From: CAIWHR01 sp963724975
Lineage (GTDB): Bacteria; Pseudomonadota; Gammaproteobacteria; Burkholderiales; Casimicrobiaceae
DNA length: 64,000 nucleotides
Direction of reading: 5' to 3'
Assembly: GCA_963724975.1 (NCBI GenBank)
Contig: CAVRXB010000010.1
Coordinates: 1-64,000 of the forward strand
A model generated the notes under the pieces. The model had not been told where the DNA came from. It worked only from the letters and a program-made list of their open reading frames with translations, and did no database searches. Positions 54,208 through 63,099 of the stretch are shown piece after piece (within the stretch, counting starts at the first letter, position 1; the number at the start of each line of letters is the position of its first letter). The position numbers were made by a program, and so were the translations under genes.

Positions 54208-54747
54208 ATGAATCTCGACCGAGTGACTGTAGGCAAGGACGTCCCGAACGACTGCAACGTGATCATCGAGATTCCGATGCTCGCGGATCCGATCAAGTAC
54301 GAGGTCGACAAGGACACCGGGGCCATCTTCGTCGACCGCTTCATGGCAACTGCGATGCACTACCCATGCAACTACGGCTACATCCCGCGCACGCTGTCCG
54401 ACGATGGCGACCCGTGCGACGTGCTGGTCCTCTCGCCGATGCCGCTCATCACCGGGGTGGTCGTCCGCTGCCGACCGATCGGCATGCTGAAGATGCACGA
54501 CGAACACGGCGGCGACGCCAAGATCCTTGCGGTGCCGGTCGACGAACTGTCCTCGCTCTATCATGCCGTGCAGACGCCGCGCGATCTTCCCGAACTCACG
54601 ACACGGCAGATCGCGCATTTCTTCGAGCACTACAAGGATCTCGAGCCCGGCAAATGGGTCCGTGTGTCGACGTGGGTCGGGCCGGAGGAAGCGAAGAAGG
54701 AAATCATCGACAGCATCGCGCGTTTCAACGCCGAGAGCGCCCGCTGA
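54208..54747 (+). CDS. ppa: Inorganic pyrophosphatase, family I
   Basis: 179 residues. It splits pyrophosphate to two phosphates, pulling biosynthetic reactions forward in the cytoplasm. The active-site signature DGDPCDVLVL is present, with further metal-binding residues in the KYEVDKDTGAIFVDRF region. Single gene with its own promoter. Confidence 0.96.
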   Translation: MNLDRVTVGKDVPNDCNVIIEIPMLADPIKYEVDKDTGAIFVDRFMATAMHYPCNYGYIPRTLSDDGDPCDVLVLSPMPLITGVVVRCRPIGMLKMHDEHGGDAKILAVPVDELSSLYHAVQTPRDLPELTTRQIAHFFEHYKDLEPGKWVRVSTWVGPEEAKKEIIDSIARFNAESAR

Positions 54748-54813
54748 CCGCGCTGAATCGCGCCGGCCAATTCCGACCCGCGGAAATTAACGGCGACGGA
54801 ATTTGCGAGCTTC

Positions 54814-55365
54814 CTACCGCGCGTCGCCGACGATTCGCGTGCCGGCGATGCGGTCATGCAGGAAGCGGCGATCGGCGTCGACGAACGCCCAGAGATAGTT
54901 GACCGCGAGCAACGACACCGCATAGATGCCGACACCCCTGTCGCGCAGGCCGACGTACGCAACCAGCGCCAGCACAGAGCCGATCCAGGCAGCAAAGTAA
55001 CGCAGCAACGCGGTGCGGCGATCGAGCGCCGTGCCATCGGCCCGGACAAGCCGCAATCGCCACGTCTTCATCGGCAGCGTCCGCCGTCCACCGGTCCAAG
55101 ACCAGGTATAGAAGAGAGCCCCCACTCCGAATACGAGGGCGAACGACATCAACTTCGCCGGCAAGTCCGGGATTTGCAATCCGTAAGTGCCGGACGTTGC
55201 TGGCGCCACCAGCGGAATCGTCAGGAAGCCGGCCATCAGGATGAGCGCGGCGTAGATAAGCGCCTCGTAGCTGAGTGCCGCGAAGCGGCGCAGCAACGGG
55301 GCAGCGTCTGGCGCCCGCACCTCGCCCCCGCCCACGGCCGGCGCTGCGGAGGCAGGAGACCTCAC
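54814..55365 (-). CDS. RDD-family membrane protein
   Basis: 183 residues. Three to four membrane helices and the RDD pattern (RRFAALSYEALIYAAL near residue 26; DRIAGTRIV at the end). Function unknown. In this group of bacteria it commonly follows the sigma/DUF3619/DUF3106 genes, as here. Confidence 0.87.
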   Translation of the reverse strand: MRSPASAAPAVGGGEVRAPDAAPLLRRFAALSYEALIYAALILMAGFLTIPLVAPATSGTYGLQIPDLPAKLMSFALVFGVGALFYTWSWTGGRRTLPMKTWRLRLVRADGTALDRRTALLRYFAAWIGSVLALVAYVGLRDRGVGIYAVSLLAVNYLWAFVDADRRFLHDRIAGTRIVGDAR

Positions 55366-55401
55366 GCGGAGCTCATTGGAGCGCGAGGGGGCTGAAGATG
55401 C

Positions 55402-55923
55402 CTATTGGCGAGGAGGCGCTTGGGGGCTGCCGCTGGGGGCGACCTGGGGCGGCGGCGTTGGCATCGGCGCCGGGCGGACGCTGCGGCCGGCGGCGTGGGG
55501 CGCGCCGGGGGCCGGCGGCTTGGTGGCGAGATCCTGACGGGTCTCGGGCGGGAGGCTTTGGTAGGCCTCCCATTTCTGGCGCACGTCCTGCTTCTGCTCG
55601 GGTGGCAGCTGCTTGATCGTCTTGTACTGCTCGCGCGCGGCCGCGCGCTGCTGGGGCGAGAGCTGGACCCACGCCCCCATCTGCTCCCGGAACCGGTGCT
55701 GTTCCTCCGGGGTCATCTTCGGATAGCGCTGCGCGAGTCCGCGCCACTTCTGCTTGCGCTGCGCGTCGAGCTTGTCCCATTCGGACGCGATCGGGGCAAG
55801 CGTCTGGCGCTCGGAAGCCGGGAGATCCGACCATGCCGGCGAGGGCAGTGCGACGGGCTGCGCGACGGCACCCCCGGCCATTGCGGCAGCGAGCGCCAGG
55901 GACACCCCGAGGATGCGAATCAG
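55402..55923 (-). CDS. Exported DUF3106 protein
   Basis: 173 residues if translation starts at CTG 55923-55921, which overlaps the DUF3619 stop (CTGA) and gives a clean signal peptide (IRILGVSLALAAAMAGGAVA). No ATG is suitably placed; a GTG 15 bases further in would leave the signal short. The mature part has repeated helical blocks (RGLAQRYPKMTPEEQHRF, WVQLSPQQRAAAREQYK, LPPEQKQDVRQKWEAYQSL) and a Pro-rich tail. Possibly a periplasmic stress-related protein; not characterised. Confidence 0.78.
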   Translation of the reverse strand: MIRILGVSLALAAAMAGGAVAQPVALPSPAWSDLPASERQTLAPIASEWDKLDAQRKQKWRGLAQRYPKMTPEEQHRFREQMGAWVQLSPQQRAAAREQYKTIKQLPPEQKQDVRQKWEAYQSLPPETRQDLATKPPAPGAPHAAGRSVRPAPMPTPPPQVAPSGSPQAPPRQ

Positions 55924-56324
55924 TCGTCGTCGGATACGCGCTTCAGCCAATTCTGGAATCCCCGGTCCAGGTATGCATCGATCGGCAGGTCCGAGGACAG
56001 GATCGCGGCATCCGTCTCCTCGATGTCCCGCAATTGCTGATAGGCCTGCCATTGCTGGAAGCCGAACAGGGCCAGGACGACGAGCAGGATACCGACCCAA
56101 TAGCGGGTGCCGATACGAAAGCCATAGCGGCCGCCGATCGACCCGGTGCCCGCGCCGGAAAGCACCAGTTGCGACTGCGCTGCTCGTTGCGGATCGGCGA
56201 GCCGCGCCAGCGCCTCGCTACGTGCGAGCTGAAGTTTGTAGGCCGTGCCGGACTTGAGCTCTGCGACGCCGCGGTCGAGGTAAGTGGCTATTTTTTTTGC
56301 GAAATCTCGATCATCGGTGGTCAT
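55920..56324 (-). CDS. DUF3619 membrane protein (likely sigma-factor regulator)
   Basis: 134 residues from ATG 56324. A cytoplasmic amino-terminal half, one membrane helix (about 77-95) and a short periplasmic tail ending VSDDD. It overlaps the sigma gene by ATGA. The topology and position match an anti-sigma factor or regulator, but that role is inferred. Confidence 0.85.
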   Translation of the reverse strand: MTTDDRDFAKKIATYLDRGVAELKSGTAYKLQLARSEALARLADPQRAAQSQLVLSGAGTGSIGGRYGFRIGTRYWVGILLVVLALFGFQQWQAYQQLRDIEETDAAILSSDLPIDAYLDRGFQNWLKRVSDDD

Positions 56325-56938
56325 AGCGAAATTCCTTTGGCCGTGAGGATTGCGGCCAATGCGGCTACCGCCCGCGAGCAATGGGTCTTCACGCTGCCTT
56401 CCGAGCAGCCCATCGCCGCGGCCGTTTCCGCCACGTCGAACTCTTCCCAGTAACGCAGCAGAAAGGCTTCTCGTTGACGCGCCGGCAGCCGCGCCAGCGC
56501 CTGTTCAATGGCTTCGACAACCTGTGCCTGAGCGAACTGGGCGGCGGGATCGGCAGTCAGATTCGAGTCGGATTTCGCCGCCAAAGTTTCAAGGGGATCG
56601 AAATCCTCGTCCTTTTCCCCACCTTTCCCCAGCGCCGAGAGCAGGACAGTCCACGTCGACCGGACCTTCTGGCGGCGGAAGTGATCGTGGATCGTATTCT
56701 GCAATATTCGCTGGAAAAGCATCGGCAGCTCGGCTGCCGGCTTTTGACCATATTTCTCCGTCAGCTTGAGCATCGCTTCCTGGACGATGTCCAGCGCCGC
56801 GTGCTCGTCGCGAACGGCGAACATCGCCTGCTTGAACGCACGGCGTTCGACATCTGCAAGAAACGCCGAAAAAAATTCTTGGGTCGAGGCCAGAAACAGG
56901 TCCGTCACGGTCGATGGCACGCCATTATAGGACTCCAT
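56321..56938 (-). CDS. ECF-type RNA polymerase sigma factor
   Basis: 205 residues from ATG 56938. Region 2 is at about 25-90 (DEHAALDIVQEAMLKLTEKYG) and region 4 at about 145-195 (LPARQREAFLLRYWEEFDVAETAAAMGCSEGS in several blocks). It directs polymerase to a stress regulon. Translationally coupled to DUF3619. Confidence 0.9.
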   Translation of the reverse strand: MESYNGVPSTVTDLFLASTQEFFSAFLADVERRAFKQAMFAVRDEHAALDIVQEAMLKLTEKYGQKPAAELPMLFQRILQNTIHDHFRRQKVRSTWTVLLSALGKGGEKDEDFDPLETLAAKSDSNLTADPAAQFAQAQVVEAIEQALARLPARQREAFLLRYWEEFDVAETAAAMGCSEGSVKTHCSRAVAALAAILTAKGISL

Positions 56939-57245
56939 CCAAAGGGGACCCTTGTGCGGCGCAACCGGCTTGACCGGCACGAGATGCAGAGGTAAGGTTC
57001 CTCCGTCGGCCGGAAGCGGTCGATGCTGTAGTGCAACAACGGCCGATTGCGCCCCCTCCGGAGGTGCCACAAGCGTCACTGGAGAATCCCTCGGGGTGCG
57101 GCCGGGATTTTCCAAACGCGGCTTTCTACCCGATCCAAGCCTTTGTGGGCGCGTCCATCCGCTTTACGCGCCGAATGAGTTCCGGGAAGTCCCACGCGTC
57201 GGTGACGCCGGGACCGGTTTCGCCAATTCAAAGAAGGCCAAAGCC
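56939..57245. other. 307-bp region before ilvI
   Basis: Divergent promoters for the sigma factor and ilvI should lie here. I see a hairpin (GCCCCCTCCGGAGGTGCCAC near 57050), faintly like the dispersed repeat, and a weak ribosome site AAGGCCAAAGCC before ilvI. No leader peptide rich in Ile, Val or Leu and no T-box is evident. Confidence 0.4.
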
Positions 57246-58952
57246 ATGCAGCTCACGGGTGCCGAAATCGTCATCCGCTGTCTCCAGGAAGAAGGCGTCG
57301 AGTACGTCTTCGGGTATCCGGGCGGCGCGGTTCTGAACATCTACGACGAGTTTTTCAAGCAGGACAAGGTGAAGCACGTGCTCGTTCGCCACGAGCAGGG
57401 CGCCGTGCACGCCGCCGACGGCTACTCGCGGTCGAGCCACAAGGTCGGCGTCGCGCTGGTCACCTCGGGGCCGGGCGTCACCAACGCGGTGACCGGCATC
57501 GCGACGGCCTACATGGACTCGGTGCCGATGGTCGTGATCACGGGTCAGGTGCCGACCCATGCGATCGGACAGGATGCTTTCCAGGAATGCGACACGGTCG
57601 GCATCACGCGGCCGTGCGTTAAGCACAACTTTCTTGTGAAGGACGTGGCCGATATCGCGGTCACGATCAAGAAAGCGTTTTATCTCGCCGCGACCGGCCG
57701 CCCCGGCCCGGTTTTGGTCGACATTCCGAAGGACGTGACGCAGGCGAAGGCCGAATACGCGTATCCGAAGACGATCTCGATGCGCTCGTACAACCCCGTG
57801 ACCAAAGGCCACGCGGGGCAGATCAAGAAAGCGGTGCAGCTGCTGCTCGACGCCAAGCGGCCGATGGTCTACTCCGGCGGCGGCGTCATTCTCAGCAACG
57901 CGGCGCCGCAGCTGACGCGGCTTGTCCGGCTGCTTGGTTTCCCGTGCACGAACACGCTGATGGGGTTGGGAGGCTTTCCCGGCACGGATCCGCAGTTCAC
58001 CGGCATGCTCGGCATGCACGGAACGTACGAATCGAACATGGCGATGCAGCACTGCGATGTGCTGATCGCCATCGGGTCGCGGTTCGACGATCGCGTGATC
58101 GGCAATCCAGCCCACTTCTTCCGAAGCGACCGCAAGATCATCCACATCGACATCGACCCGTCGTCGATTTCAAAGCGCGTGAAGGTCGACGTGCCGATTG
58201 TCGGCTACGTTTCCGACGTGCTGGACGAGATGATCAAGCTGGTCGAATCCTCGCCGCAGCGCCCCGACCCGGCTGCGCTCAAAGCGTGGTGGGCCGAGAT
58301 CAAGGAGTGGCAGCGCACCGATTGCCTGCGCTACGACACGAAAAGCGACCTCATCAAGCCGCAGTTCGTGCTGCAAAAGCTCTACGAATTGACCAAGGGC
58401 GACGCCTTCGTCACGTCGGACGTCGGTCAGCATCAGATGTGGGTCGCGCAATATTACAAGTTCGACAAGCCCCGTCGCTGGATCAACTCCGGCGGTCTCG
58501 GCACCATGGGCTTCGGGCTGCCGGCGGCGATGGGCGTCAAGCTTGCCAACCCGGACGCGACGATCGTCTGCGTCACCGGGGAAGCTTCGATCCAGATGTG
58601 CATCCAGGAGCTTTCGACCTGCAAGCAGTATCACCTGCCGATCAAGGTCGTGAACCTCAACAACCGATACATGGGCATGGTGCGGCAGTGGCAGGAGTTC
58701 TTCTACGGCAACCGTTACGCGGAGTCGTACATGGACGCGCTGCCGGACTTCGTGAAGCTGGCCGAAGCGTACGGCCACGTCGGCCTCAAGATCGAGAGGC
58801 CGGGCGACGTCGAAGGCGCGCTCAAAGAGGCATTGAAGCAGAAGGATCGCCTCGTGTTCATGGACTTCATCACCGACCAGACGGAGAACGTGTTTCCGAT
58901 GATCCCCGGCGGCAAGGGGCTGACGGAGATGATCCTGGCCGAGGAACTATGA
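57246..58952 (+). CDS. ilvI: Acetolactate synthase large subunit
   Basis: 568 residues from ATG 57246. This thiamine-diphosphate enzyme joins pyruvate with pyruvate or 2-oxobutyrate, the first common step of Val, Leu and Ile synthesis. The activating Glu is in RHEQGAVHAADGYSR, and the three domains (about 1-170, 190-345, 370-560) and the TPP motif region (GEASIQMCIQELSTCKQY, then NNRYMGMVRQWQ) are intact. The stop overlaps the first ATG of the tandem repeat; ilvH follows after 355 bp instead of the usual few bases. Confidence 0.95.
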   Translation: MQLTGAEIVIRCLQEEGVEYVFGYPGGAVLNIYDEFFKQDKVKHVLVRHEQGAVHAADGYSRSSHKVGVALVTSGPGVTNAVTGIATAYMDSVPMVVITGQVPTHAIGQDAFQECDTVGITRPCVKHNFLVKDVADIAVTIKKAFYLAATGRPGPVLVDIPKDVTQAKAEYAYPKTISMRSYNPVTKGHAGQIKKAVQLLLDAKRPMVYSGGGVILSNAAPQLTRLVRLLGFPCTNTLMGLGGFPGTDPQFTGMLGMHGTYESNMAMQHCDVLIAIGSRFDDRVIGNPAHFFRSDRKIIHIDIDPSSISKRVKVDVPIVGYVSDVLDEMIKLVESSPQRPDPAALKAWWAEIKEWQRTDCLRYDTKSDLIKPQFVLQKLYELTKGDAFVTSDVGQHQMWVAQYYKFDKPRRWINSGGLGTMGFGLPAAMGVKLANPDATIVCVTGEASIQMCIQELSTCKQYHLPIKVVNLNNRYMGMVRQWQEFFYGNRYAESYMDALPDFVKLAEAYGHVGLKIERPGDVEGALKEALKQKDRLVFMDFITDQTENVFPMIPGGKGLTEMILAEEL

Positions 58953-59307
58953 GCGCCGCCGGGCCGTCCCAAGGCGCGAATTGCTCCCCCTCGGGGGCAG
59001 CGAAGCTGCGGCAGCGGCGAGCGTGGGGGCACTTATATGAGCGGCGCCGGGCCGTCCCAAGGCGCGAATTGCCTCCCCCTCGGGGGGCAGCGAAGCTGCG
59101 GCAGCGGCGAGCGTGGGGGCACTTATATGAGCGGCGCCGGGCCGTCCCAAGGCGCGAATTGCCTCCCCCTCGGGGGCAGCGAAGCCGCGGCAGCGGCGAG
59201 CGTGGGGGCACTTAGATGAGCGGCGCCGGGCCGTCCCAAGGCGCGAACTGCTCTCCCTCGGGGGGCAGAGAGCGAAGCATTGATGCGAGCGTGGGGGCTC
59301 ATGTCCT
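58949..59307 (+). repeat. Four tandem ~88-92 bp repeats between ilvI and ilvH
   Basis: Units start at 58949, 59037, 59127 and 59216 and each begins ATGAGCGSCGCCGGGCCGTC, then GGCGCGAATTGC, CCCTCGGGGG, a GC-rich stretch and GCGTGGGGGCACTTAT just before the next ATG. Units 1-3 are nearly identical; unit 4 is more diverged and runs into the ilvH start. Each unit holds a CCCCCTCGGGGG-type hairpin. The short frame across units 2 and 3 (59037-59219) repeats MSGAGPSQGANCLPLGG and is unlikely to be a gene. A related copy lies at 22340-22430. Confidence 0.85.
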
Positions 59308-59799
59308 ATGAGACACATCCTCTCCATCCTGGTCGAAAACGAAGCCGGCGCGCTGTCACGGATTTCCGGGCTTTTCTCTGCCCGCGGCTACAACATCGAG
59401 TCGCTGACCGTTGCGCCGACCGAGGACGTCACGATGTCGCGGATGACGATCGTCACCGCGGGCTCCGACGATGTGATCGAGCAGATCACGAAGCAATTGA
59501 ACAAGCTCGTCGACGTCGTCAAGGTCGTCGACCTCACGGAAGGCAACCACATCGAGCGCGAGCTGATGCTGGTCAAGGTACGCGCCGCCGGCAAGGACCG
59601 CGAGGAAATGAAGCGCCTCGCCGACATCTTCCGGGGCAACATCCTCGACGTGACGGACAAGAGCTACACGATCGAACTCACGGGCACCGGCGTCAAGCTT
59701 GATGCCTTCCTGCAGGCGATCGAGCCCGGTGTGATCCTCGAGACGGTGCGTACCGGGGCTTCGGGAATCGGGCGCGGCGAGCGGATACTGCGAATCTAG
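59308..59799 (+). CDS. ilvH: Acetolactate synthase small (regulatory) subunit
   Basis: 163 residues with an amino-terminal ACT domain (MRHILSILVENEAGALSRISG) that binds the feedback inhibitor valine, and a carboxy-terminal ACT-like half. It activates IlvI. The spacing to ilvI is enlarged by the tandem repeats. Confidence 0.95.
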   Translation: MRHILSILVENEAGALSRISGLFSARGYNIESLTVAPTEDVTMSRMTIVTAGSDDVIEQITKQLNKLVDVVKVVDLTEGNHIERELMLVKVRAAGKDREEMKRLADIFRGNILDVTDKSYTIELTGTGVKLDAFLQAIEPGVILETVRTGASGIGRGERILRI

Positions 59800-59825
59800 C
59801 AGCTGTCCTATCAAAGGATGAAACG

Positions 59826-60842
59826 ATGAAAGTCTATTACGAAAAAGACGCCGACCTCTCGCTCATCAAAGGCAAGAAGGTGACGATCGTCGGTTACGGC
59901 TCGCAGGGCCATGCACATGCGCAGAACCTCAATGATTCGGGGATCAAGGTCACGGTCGGGTTGCGCAAGGGCGGTGCATCATGGGACAAAGCCAAAAAGG
60001 CGGGGCTCAAGGTGGCGGAAGTCGCCGACGCGGTGAAATCCGCGGATGTCGTGATGATGCTGATGCCAGACGAGCACATCGCGGCGACCTACAAGAGCGA
60101 GGTCGAGCCGCACATCAAGAACGGCGCGACGCTCGCCTTCGCGCACGGCTTCAACATCCATTACGGCCAGGTCGTGCCGCGCGCCGATCTCGACGTCGTG
60201 ATGATCGCGCCAAAAGCGCCCGGCCACACCGTGCGTTCCACGTATGTCGCAGGCGGCGGCGTCCCGATGCTGATCGCCGTCCATCAGGACGCGTCGAAGA
60301 AGGCACGCGACGTGGCGCTGTCCTACGCAGCAGCCATCGGCGGCGCGCGCGCCGGCGTGATCGAAACGAATTTCCGCGAAGAGACCGAAACCGATCTCTT
60401 CGGCGAGCAGACCGTGCTTTGCGGCGGGCTCGTCGAGCTCATCAAGGCGGGGTACGAGACGCTGACCGAAGCGGGCTACGCGCCCGAGATGGCGTATTTC
60501 GAGTGCCTGCACGAAGTAAAACTCATCGTCGACCTGATCTACGAGGGCGGCATCGCCAACATGAATTACTCGATCTCGAACAATGCCGAGTACGGCGAAT
60601 ACGTGACGGGGCCGAAGATCGTCACGGCGGAAACCAAGCAGGCGATGCGCGAGGTGCTGACACGCATCCAGTCGGGCCAGTACGCGCGCGATTTCATCCT
60701 CGAGAATCGTGCCGGCGCCCCCACCCTCTTGTCGCGCCGGCGGCTCACTGCCGAGCATCCGATCGAGCAGGTGGGCGCCAAGCTGCGCTCGATGATGCCG
60801 TGGATCCGCAAGAACAAGCTCGTCGATCAGACGAGGAATTAG
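59826..60842 (+). CDS. ilvC: Ketol-acid reductoisomerase, class I
   Basis: 338 residues. Converts acetolactate to dihydroxyisovalerate with NADPH. The Rossmann motif GYGSQGHAHAQNLNDSG (about 24-40) is followed by the NADPH-selecting loop and the knotted carboxy-terminal domain with EVKLIVDLIYEGGI. It lies 26 bp after ilvH. Confidence 0.96.
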   Translation: MKVYYEKDADLSLIKGKKVTIVGYGSQGHAHAQNLNDSGIKVTVGLRKGGASWDKAKKAGLKVAEVADAVKSADVVMMLMPDEHIAATYKSEVEPHIKNGATLAFAHGFNIHYGQVVPRADLDVVMIAPKAPGHTVRSTYVAGGGVPMLIAVHQDASKKARDVALSYAAAIGGARAGVIETNFREETETDLFGEQTVLCGGLVELIKAGYETLTEAGYAPEMAYFECLHEVKLIVDLIYEGGIANMNYSISNNAEYGEYVTGPKIVTAETKQAMREVLTRIQSGQYARDFILENRAGAPTLLSRRRLTAEHPIEQVGAKLRSMMPWIRKNKLVDQTRN

Positions 60843-60873
60843 CGGAGTACCATCGGGTCCCAGGAGGCACGCG

Positions 60874-61176
60874 ATGAATCAGCGCATGGGTAAACAAGGC
60901 GGTTGGGTGGGCCTCATCGTCGTACTGATCGCGCTCGCGATCGTGGCGTGGCTGTCGAAGGATGCGCTGAAGCAATACGGACTCCTCTCCGACCCGGGCA
61001 AGGCGGCCGAGCCGACGGGCCTTCAGCGCAGTCCGACGCCGGCCGCAGTCTCCGATTACTCAGGCGGTTCGACGCCGTCGTTCCAGGTGCCGGTCGAACG
61101 CGCGCGCGGCGTCGAGAGTACGGTGCTGCGCGGCGCCGAGACGCAGTCGAGGCGGATCGACGAAACGACGCGCTGA
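60874..61176 (+). CDS. Small membrane-anchored protein after ilvC
   Basis: 100 residues. One membrane helix (about 10-27, GWVGLIVVLIALAIVAWL) followed by a Pro/Ser/Gln-rich tail. A good ribosome site (AGGAGG) precedes the ATG. Not recognised. Confidence 0.65.
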   Translation: MNQRMGKQGGWVGLIVVLIALAIVAWLSKDALKQYGLLSDPGKAAEPTGLQRSPTPAAVSDYSGGSTPSFQVPVERARGVESTVLRGAETQSRRIDETTR

Positions 61177-61359
61177 CGCGTTGACGCAATTCGGCAACTC
61201 CGCCGCGCGGGCGGTCGAAACGGCAGCGAGCGAGGCGGCGATTCGAGCTTGAGCGCGGCGCCGCGATGCGCGCGATGCTCCTCATGATCGATCGCAGCTT
61301 CGTGCAGCCTATCTCGCCAAGTCAGCGCGCGGCTCGCGAAGGGTTCTGTATCAGGCTGC

Positions 61360-61365
61360 TAGAAT
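61360..61365 (+). promoter_or_regulatory. Candidate -10 box (TAGAAT) of psd
   Basis: TAGAAT lies 9 bases before the GTG start of psd, suggesting leaderless transcription as at xrtH. Confidence 0.4.
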
Positions 61366-61374
61366 CGCGCCGCC

Positions 61375-62022
61375 GTGTCGAACTATCCCCATCCGATCAT
61401 TGCCCGCGAAGGCTGGCTGTTCGTCACGATCGCCGTTGTGGTCGCGCTGTCGTTGACGGCTGGACAATACTGGATCCTTGCCGCGCTGGCGTGGCTTGCG
61501 GCGCTGTTCGTGTTGCAATTCTTTCGCGATCCGCCTCGCGTCGTGCCGGCGCAGCGCAATGCCGTGCTTTCGCCTGCCGACGGCAAGATCGTTGCCGTCG
61601 GGCAAAGCCGCGATCCCTACCTCGACCGCGATGCTCTCAAGATCAGCGTGTTCATGAACGTGTTCAATGTTCATTCGAACCGCAGTCCCATCGACGGCAG
61701 CGTCGTCAACACCTGGTATCACGCCGGTAGCTTTCTCAATGCCGCCCTCGACAAATCGTCGCTCGAGAACGAGCGCAACGCACTTCATTTGCGCACCGCC
61801 GAAGGTGACGATGTGACGTGTGTTCAAGTCGCAGGCCTGATCGCGCGCCGGATTCTCTGTTACGTGAAGCCGGGCGACACGCTCGCGCGCGGGCAGCGCT
61901 ACGGCTTCATCCGTTTCGGCTCACGGGTGGACGTCTACCTGACGCCGGCGGCGATTCCCAAGGTCGCGGTCGGCGACACGGTTTACGCAACGTCGACCAT
62001 CGTCGCGGATTTACCGAGCTGA
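61375..62022 (+). CDS. psd: Phosphatidylserine decarboxylase, short (PSD-A) type
   Basis: 215 residues from GTG 61375. It makes phosphatidylethanolamine in the inner membrane. Two membrane helices near the start (about 14-48) and the self-cleavage site Gly182-Ser183 (RFGSRVD), where Ser becomes the pyruvoyl group, are visible. Works with pssA, 57 bp downstream. Confidence 0.94.
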   Translation: MSNYPHPIIAREGWLFVTIAVVVALSLTAGQYWILAALAWLAALFVLQFFRDPPRVVPAQRNAVLSPADGKIVAVGQSRDPYLDRDALKISVFMNVFNVHSNRSPIDGSVVNTWYHAGSFLNAALDKSSLENERNALHLRTAEGDDVTCVQVAGLIARRILCYVKPGDTLARGQRYGFIRFGSRVDVYLTPAAIPKVAVGDTVYATSTIVADLPS

Positions 62023-62079
62023 TCGGTCCCCGCGGCCGGGCGGGCGCCACCGGCGGTTTGTGCTACCTTTCCCGTCGCA

Positions 62080-62850
62080 ATGACGGACTTCGACACCCAG
62101 CGCGCGCTTCGCAAGAACCGGGTTCGCCGGCGCGGCATCTACCTGCTGCCGAACCTCTTCACGACGGCAGCGCTGTTCGCCGGTTTCTACGCGATCGTGC
62201 AGGCGATGAACCTGCGCTTCGACCAGGCCGCCGCCGCGATCTTCGTCGCGATGGTACTGGACGGTCTCGACGGGCGCGTCGCGCGCCTCACCCGCACGCA
62301 AAGCGCATTTGGCGCGGAATTCGACAGCCTGGCCGACATGGTGAGCTTCGGTGCCGCACCTGCGCTGATCGTCTACGAATGGGCATTGAAGGGGATGGGG
62401 AAGCTTGGCTGGATCGCCGCCTTTGTCTATGTCGCGGGCGCAGCGCTGCGGCTTGCGCGCTTTAACACGATGCTCGACGTCGCCGACAAGCGCTGGTTCA
62501 CCGGCATGCCGAGCCCTGCCGCCGCCGCGCTGGTCGCCGGGCTCGTGTGGATCGTCGACGACAACAACATCGACCCTGCGGGCCTCAAATGGTGGGTGTT
62601 CGCGGTGACGCTCTTCGCCGGCCTCACGATGGTGAGCAACGTTCCGTACTGGAGCTTCAAGTCGATCAATCTCAAGAAGAGCGTGCCGTTTCTCGCTATC
62701 TTCGTCTTCGTCATCGCACTGGCGCTCCTTTCCTACCAGCCCCCTCTGGTGCTTTTTGCGGGCTTTGTCGCCTACGCTGTTTCAGGCTACTTCTACCTCG
62801 CCTGGACCAAGCTGCGGCGGCGACCGCCCGCGCCGCCCGCACCGAGCTAG
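62080..62850 (+). CDS. pssA: CDP-diacylglycerol-serine O-phosphatidyltransferase
   Basis: 256 residues with about seven membrane helices. It makes phosphatidylserine, the substrate of Psd. The CDP-alcohol phosphotransferase motif is complete: DGLDGRVARLTRTQSAFGAE followed by FDSLAD. Confidence 0.94.
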   Translation: MTDFDTQRALRKNRVRRRGIYLLPNLFTTAALFAGFYAIVQAMNLRFDQAAAAIFVAMVLDGLDGRVARLTRTQSAFGAEFDSLADMVSFGAAPALIVYEWALKGMGKLGWIAAFVYVAGAALRLARFNTMLDVADKRWFTGMPSPAAAALVAGLVWIVDDNNIDPAGLKWWVFAVTLFAGLTMVSNVPYWSFKSINLKKSVPFLAIFVFVIALALLSYQPPLVLFAGFVAYAVSGYFYLAWTKLRRRPPAPPAPS

Positions 62851-62873
62851 GTCTAGGGCCTGTTGCCAACCCC

Positions 62874-62903
62874 TTGCTTTTGCAGCGGAACTCCGGGTAT
62901 AGT
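62874..62903 (+). promoter_or_regulatory. Promoter of the leuA leader
   Basis: TTGCTT (62874-62879) and TATAGT (62898-62903) with an 18-bp spacer form a good sigma-70 promoter. Transcription would begin near 62910, only about two bases before the leader-peptide ATG. Confidence 0.65.
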
Positions 62904-62911
62904 CCTTCGTC

Positions 62912-63007
62912 ATGAGCAGCCTCTCCACTGTCGGCCCCGCGTTTCCAGCGCCTCTTGCGCTGATTCCCCTCGCGGGCGGCCTGCTGCTGCGCCTCGCGCG
63001 CACATAA
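62912..63007 (+). CDS. Leucine-rich leader peptide of leuA
   Basis: 31 residues starting MSSLSTVGPAF, with eight Leu, including the run GGLLLRLAR before the TAA. It lies between a promoter and a terminator-like hairpin, 93 bp before leuA. This is the layout of attenuation by leucine: ribosomes stalling at the Leu codons would prevent the terminator. The absence of a ribosome site and the start next to the presumed transcript end imply leaderless translation. Confidence 0.68.
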   Translation: MSSLSTVGPAFPAPLALIPLAGGLLLRLART

Positions 63008-63042
63008 CTCCTACCCCTCAATTCGAGCAGTAAAGCGAGCGT

Positions 63043-63065
63043 CCGCCGGAGCAAGGCGGCGTTTT
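63043..63065 (+). terminator. Terminator-like hairpin (attenuator) before leuA
   Basis: CCGCC (63043-63047), loop GGAGCAA, GGCGG (63055-63059), then CGTTTT. A short strong stem plus four T's fits a weak intrinsic terminator 35 bp before the leuA ATG, suitable as an attenuator. Confidence 0.55.
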
Positions 63066-63099
63066 CCTCGTCATCAGCATTTCGCTTCGAGAGCGACCC

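Noticed and set aside
57040..57090. Another copy of the dispersed repeat before ilvI
   Set aside because: Only GCCCCCTCCGG and AAGCGT resemble the consensus; too weak to call.
59037..59219. A 60-codon gene inside the ilv tandem repeat
   Set aside because: The peptide simply repeats the same low-complexity unit twice, and the frame exists because the unit is 90 bp.
58949..59307. CRISPR array
   Set aside because: The units are nearly identical over their whole ~90 bp, with no unique spacers and no cas genes nearby.
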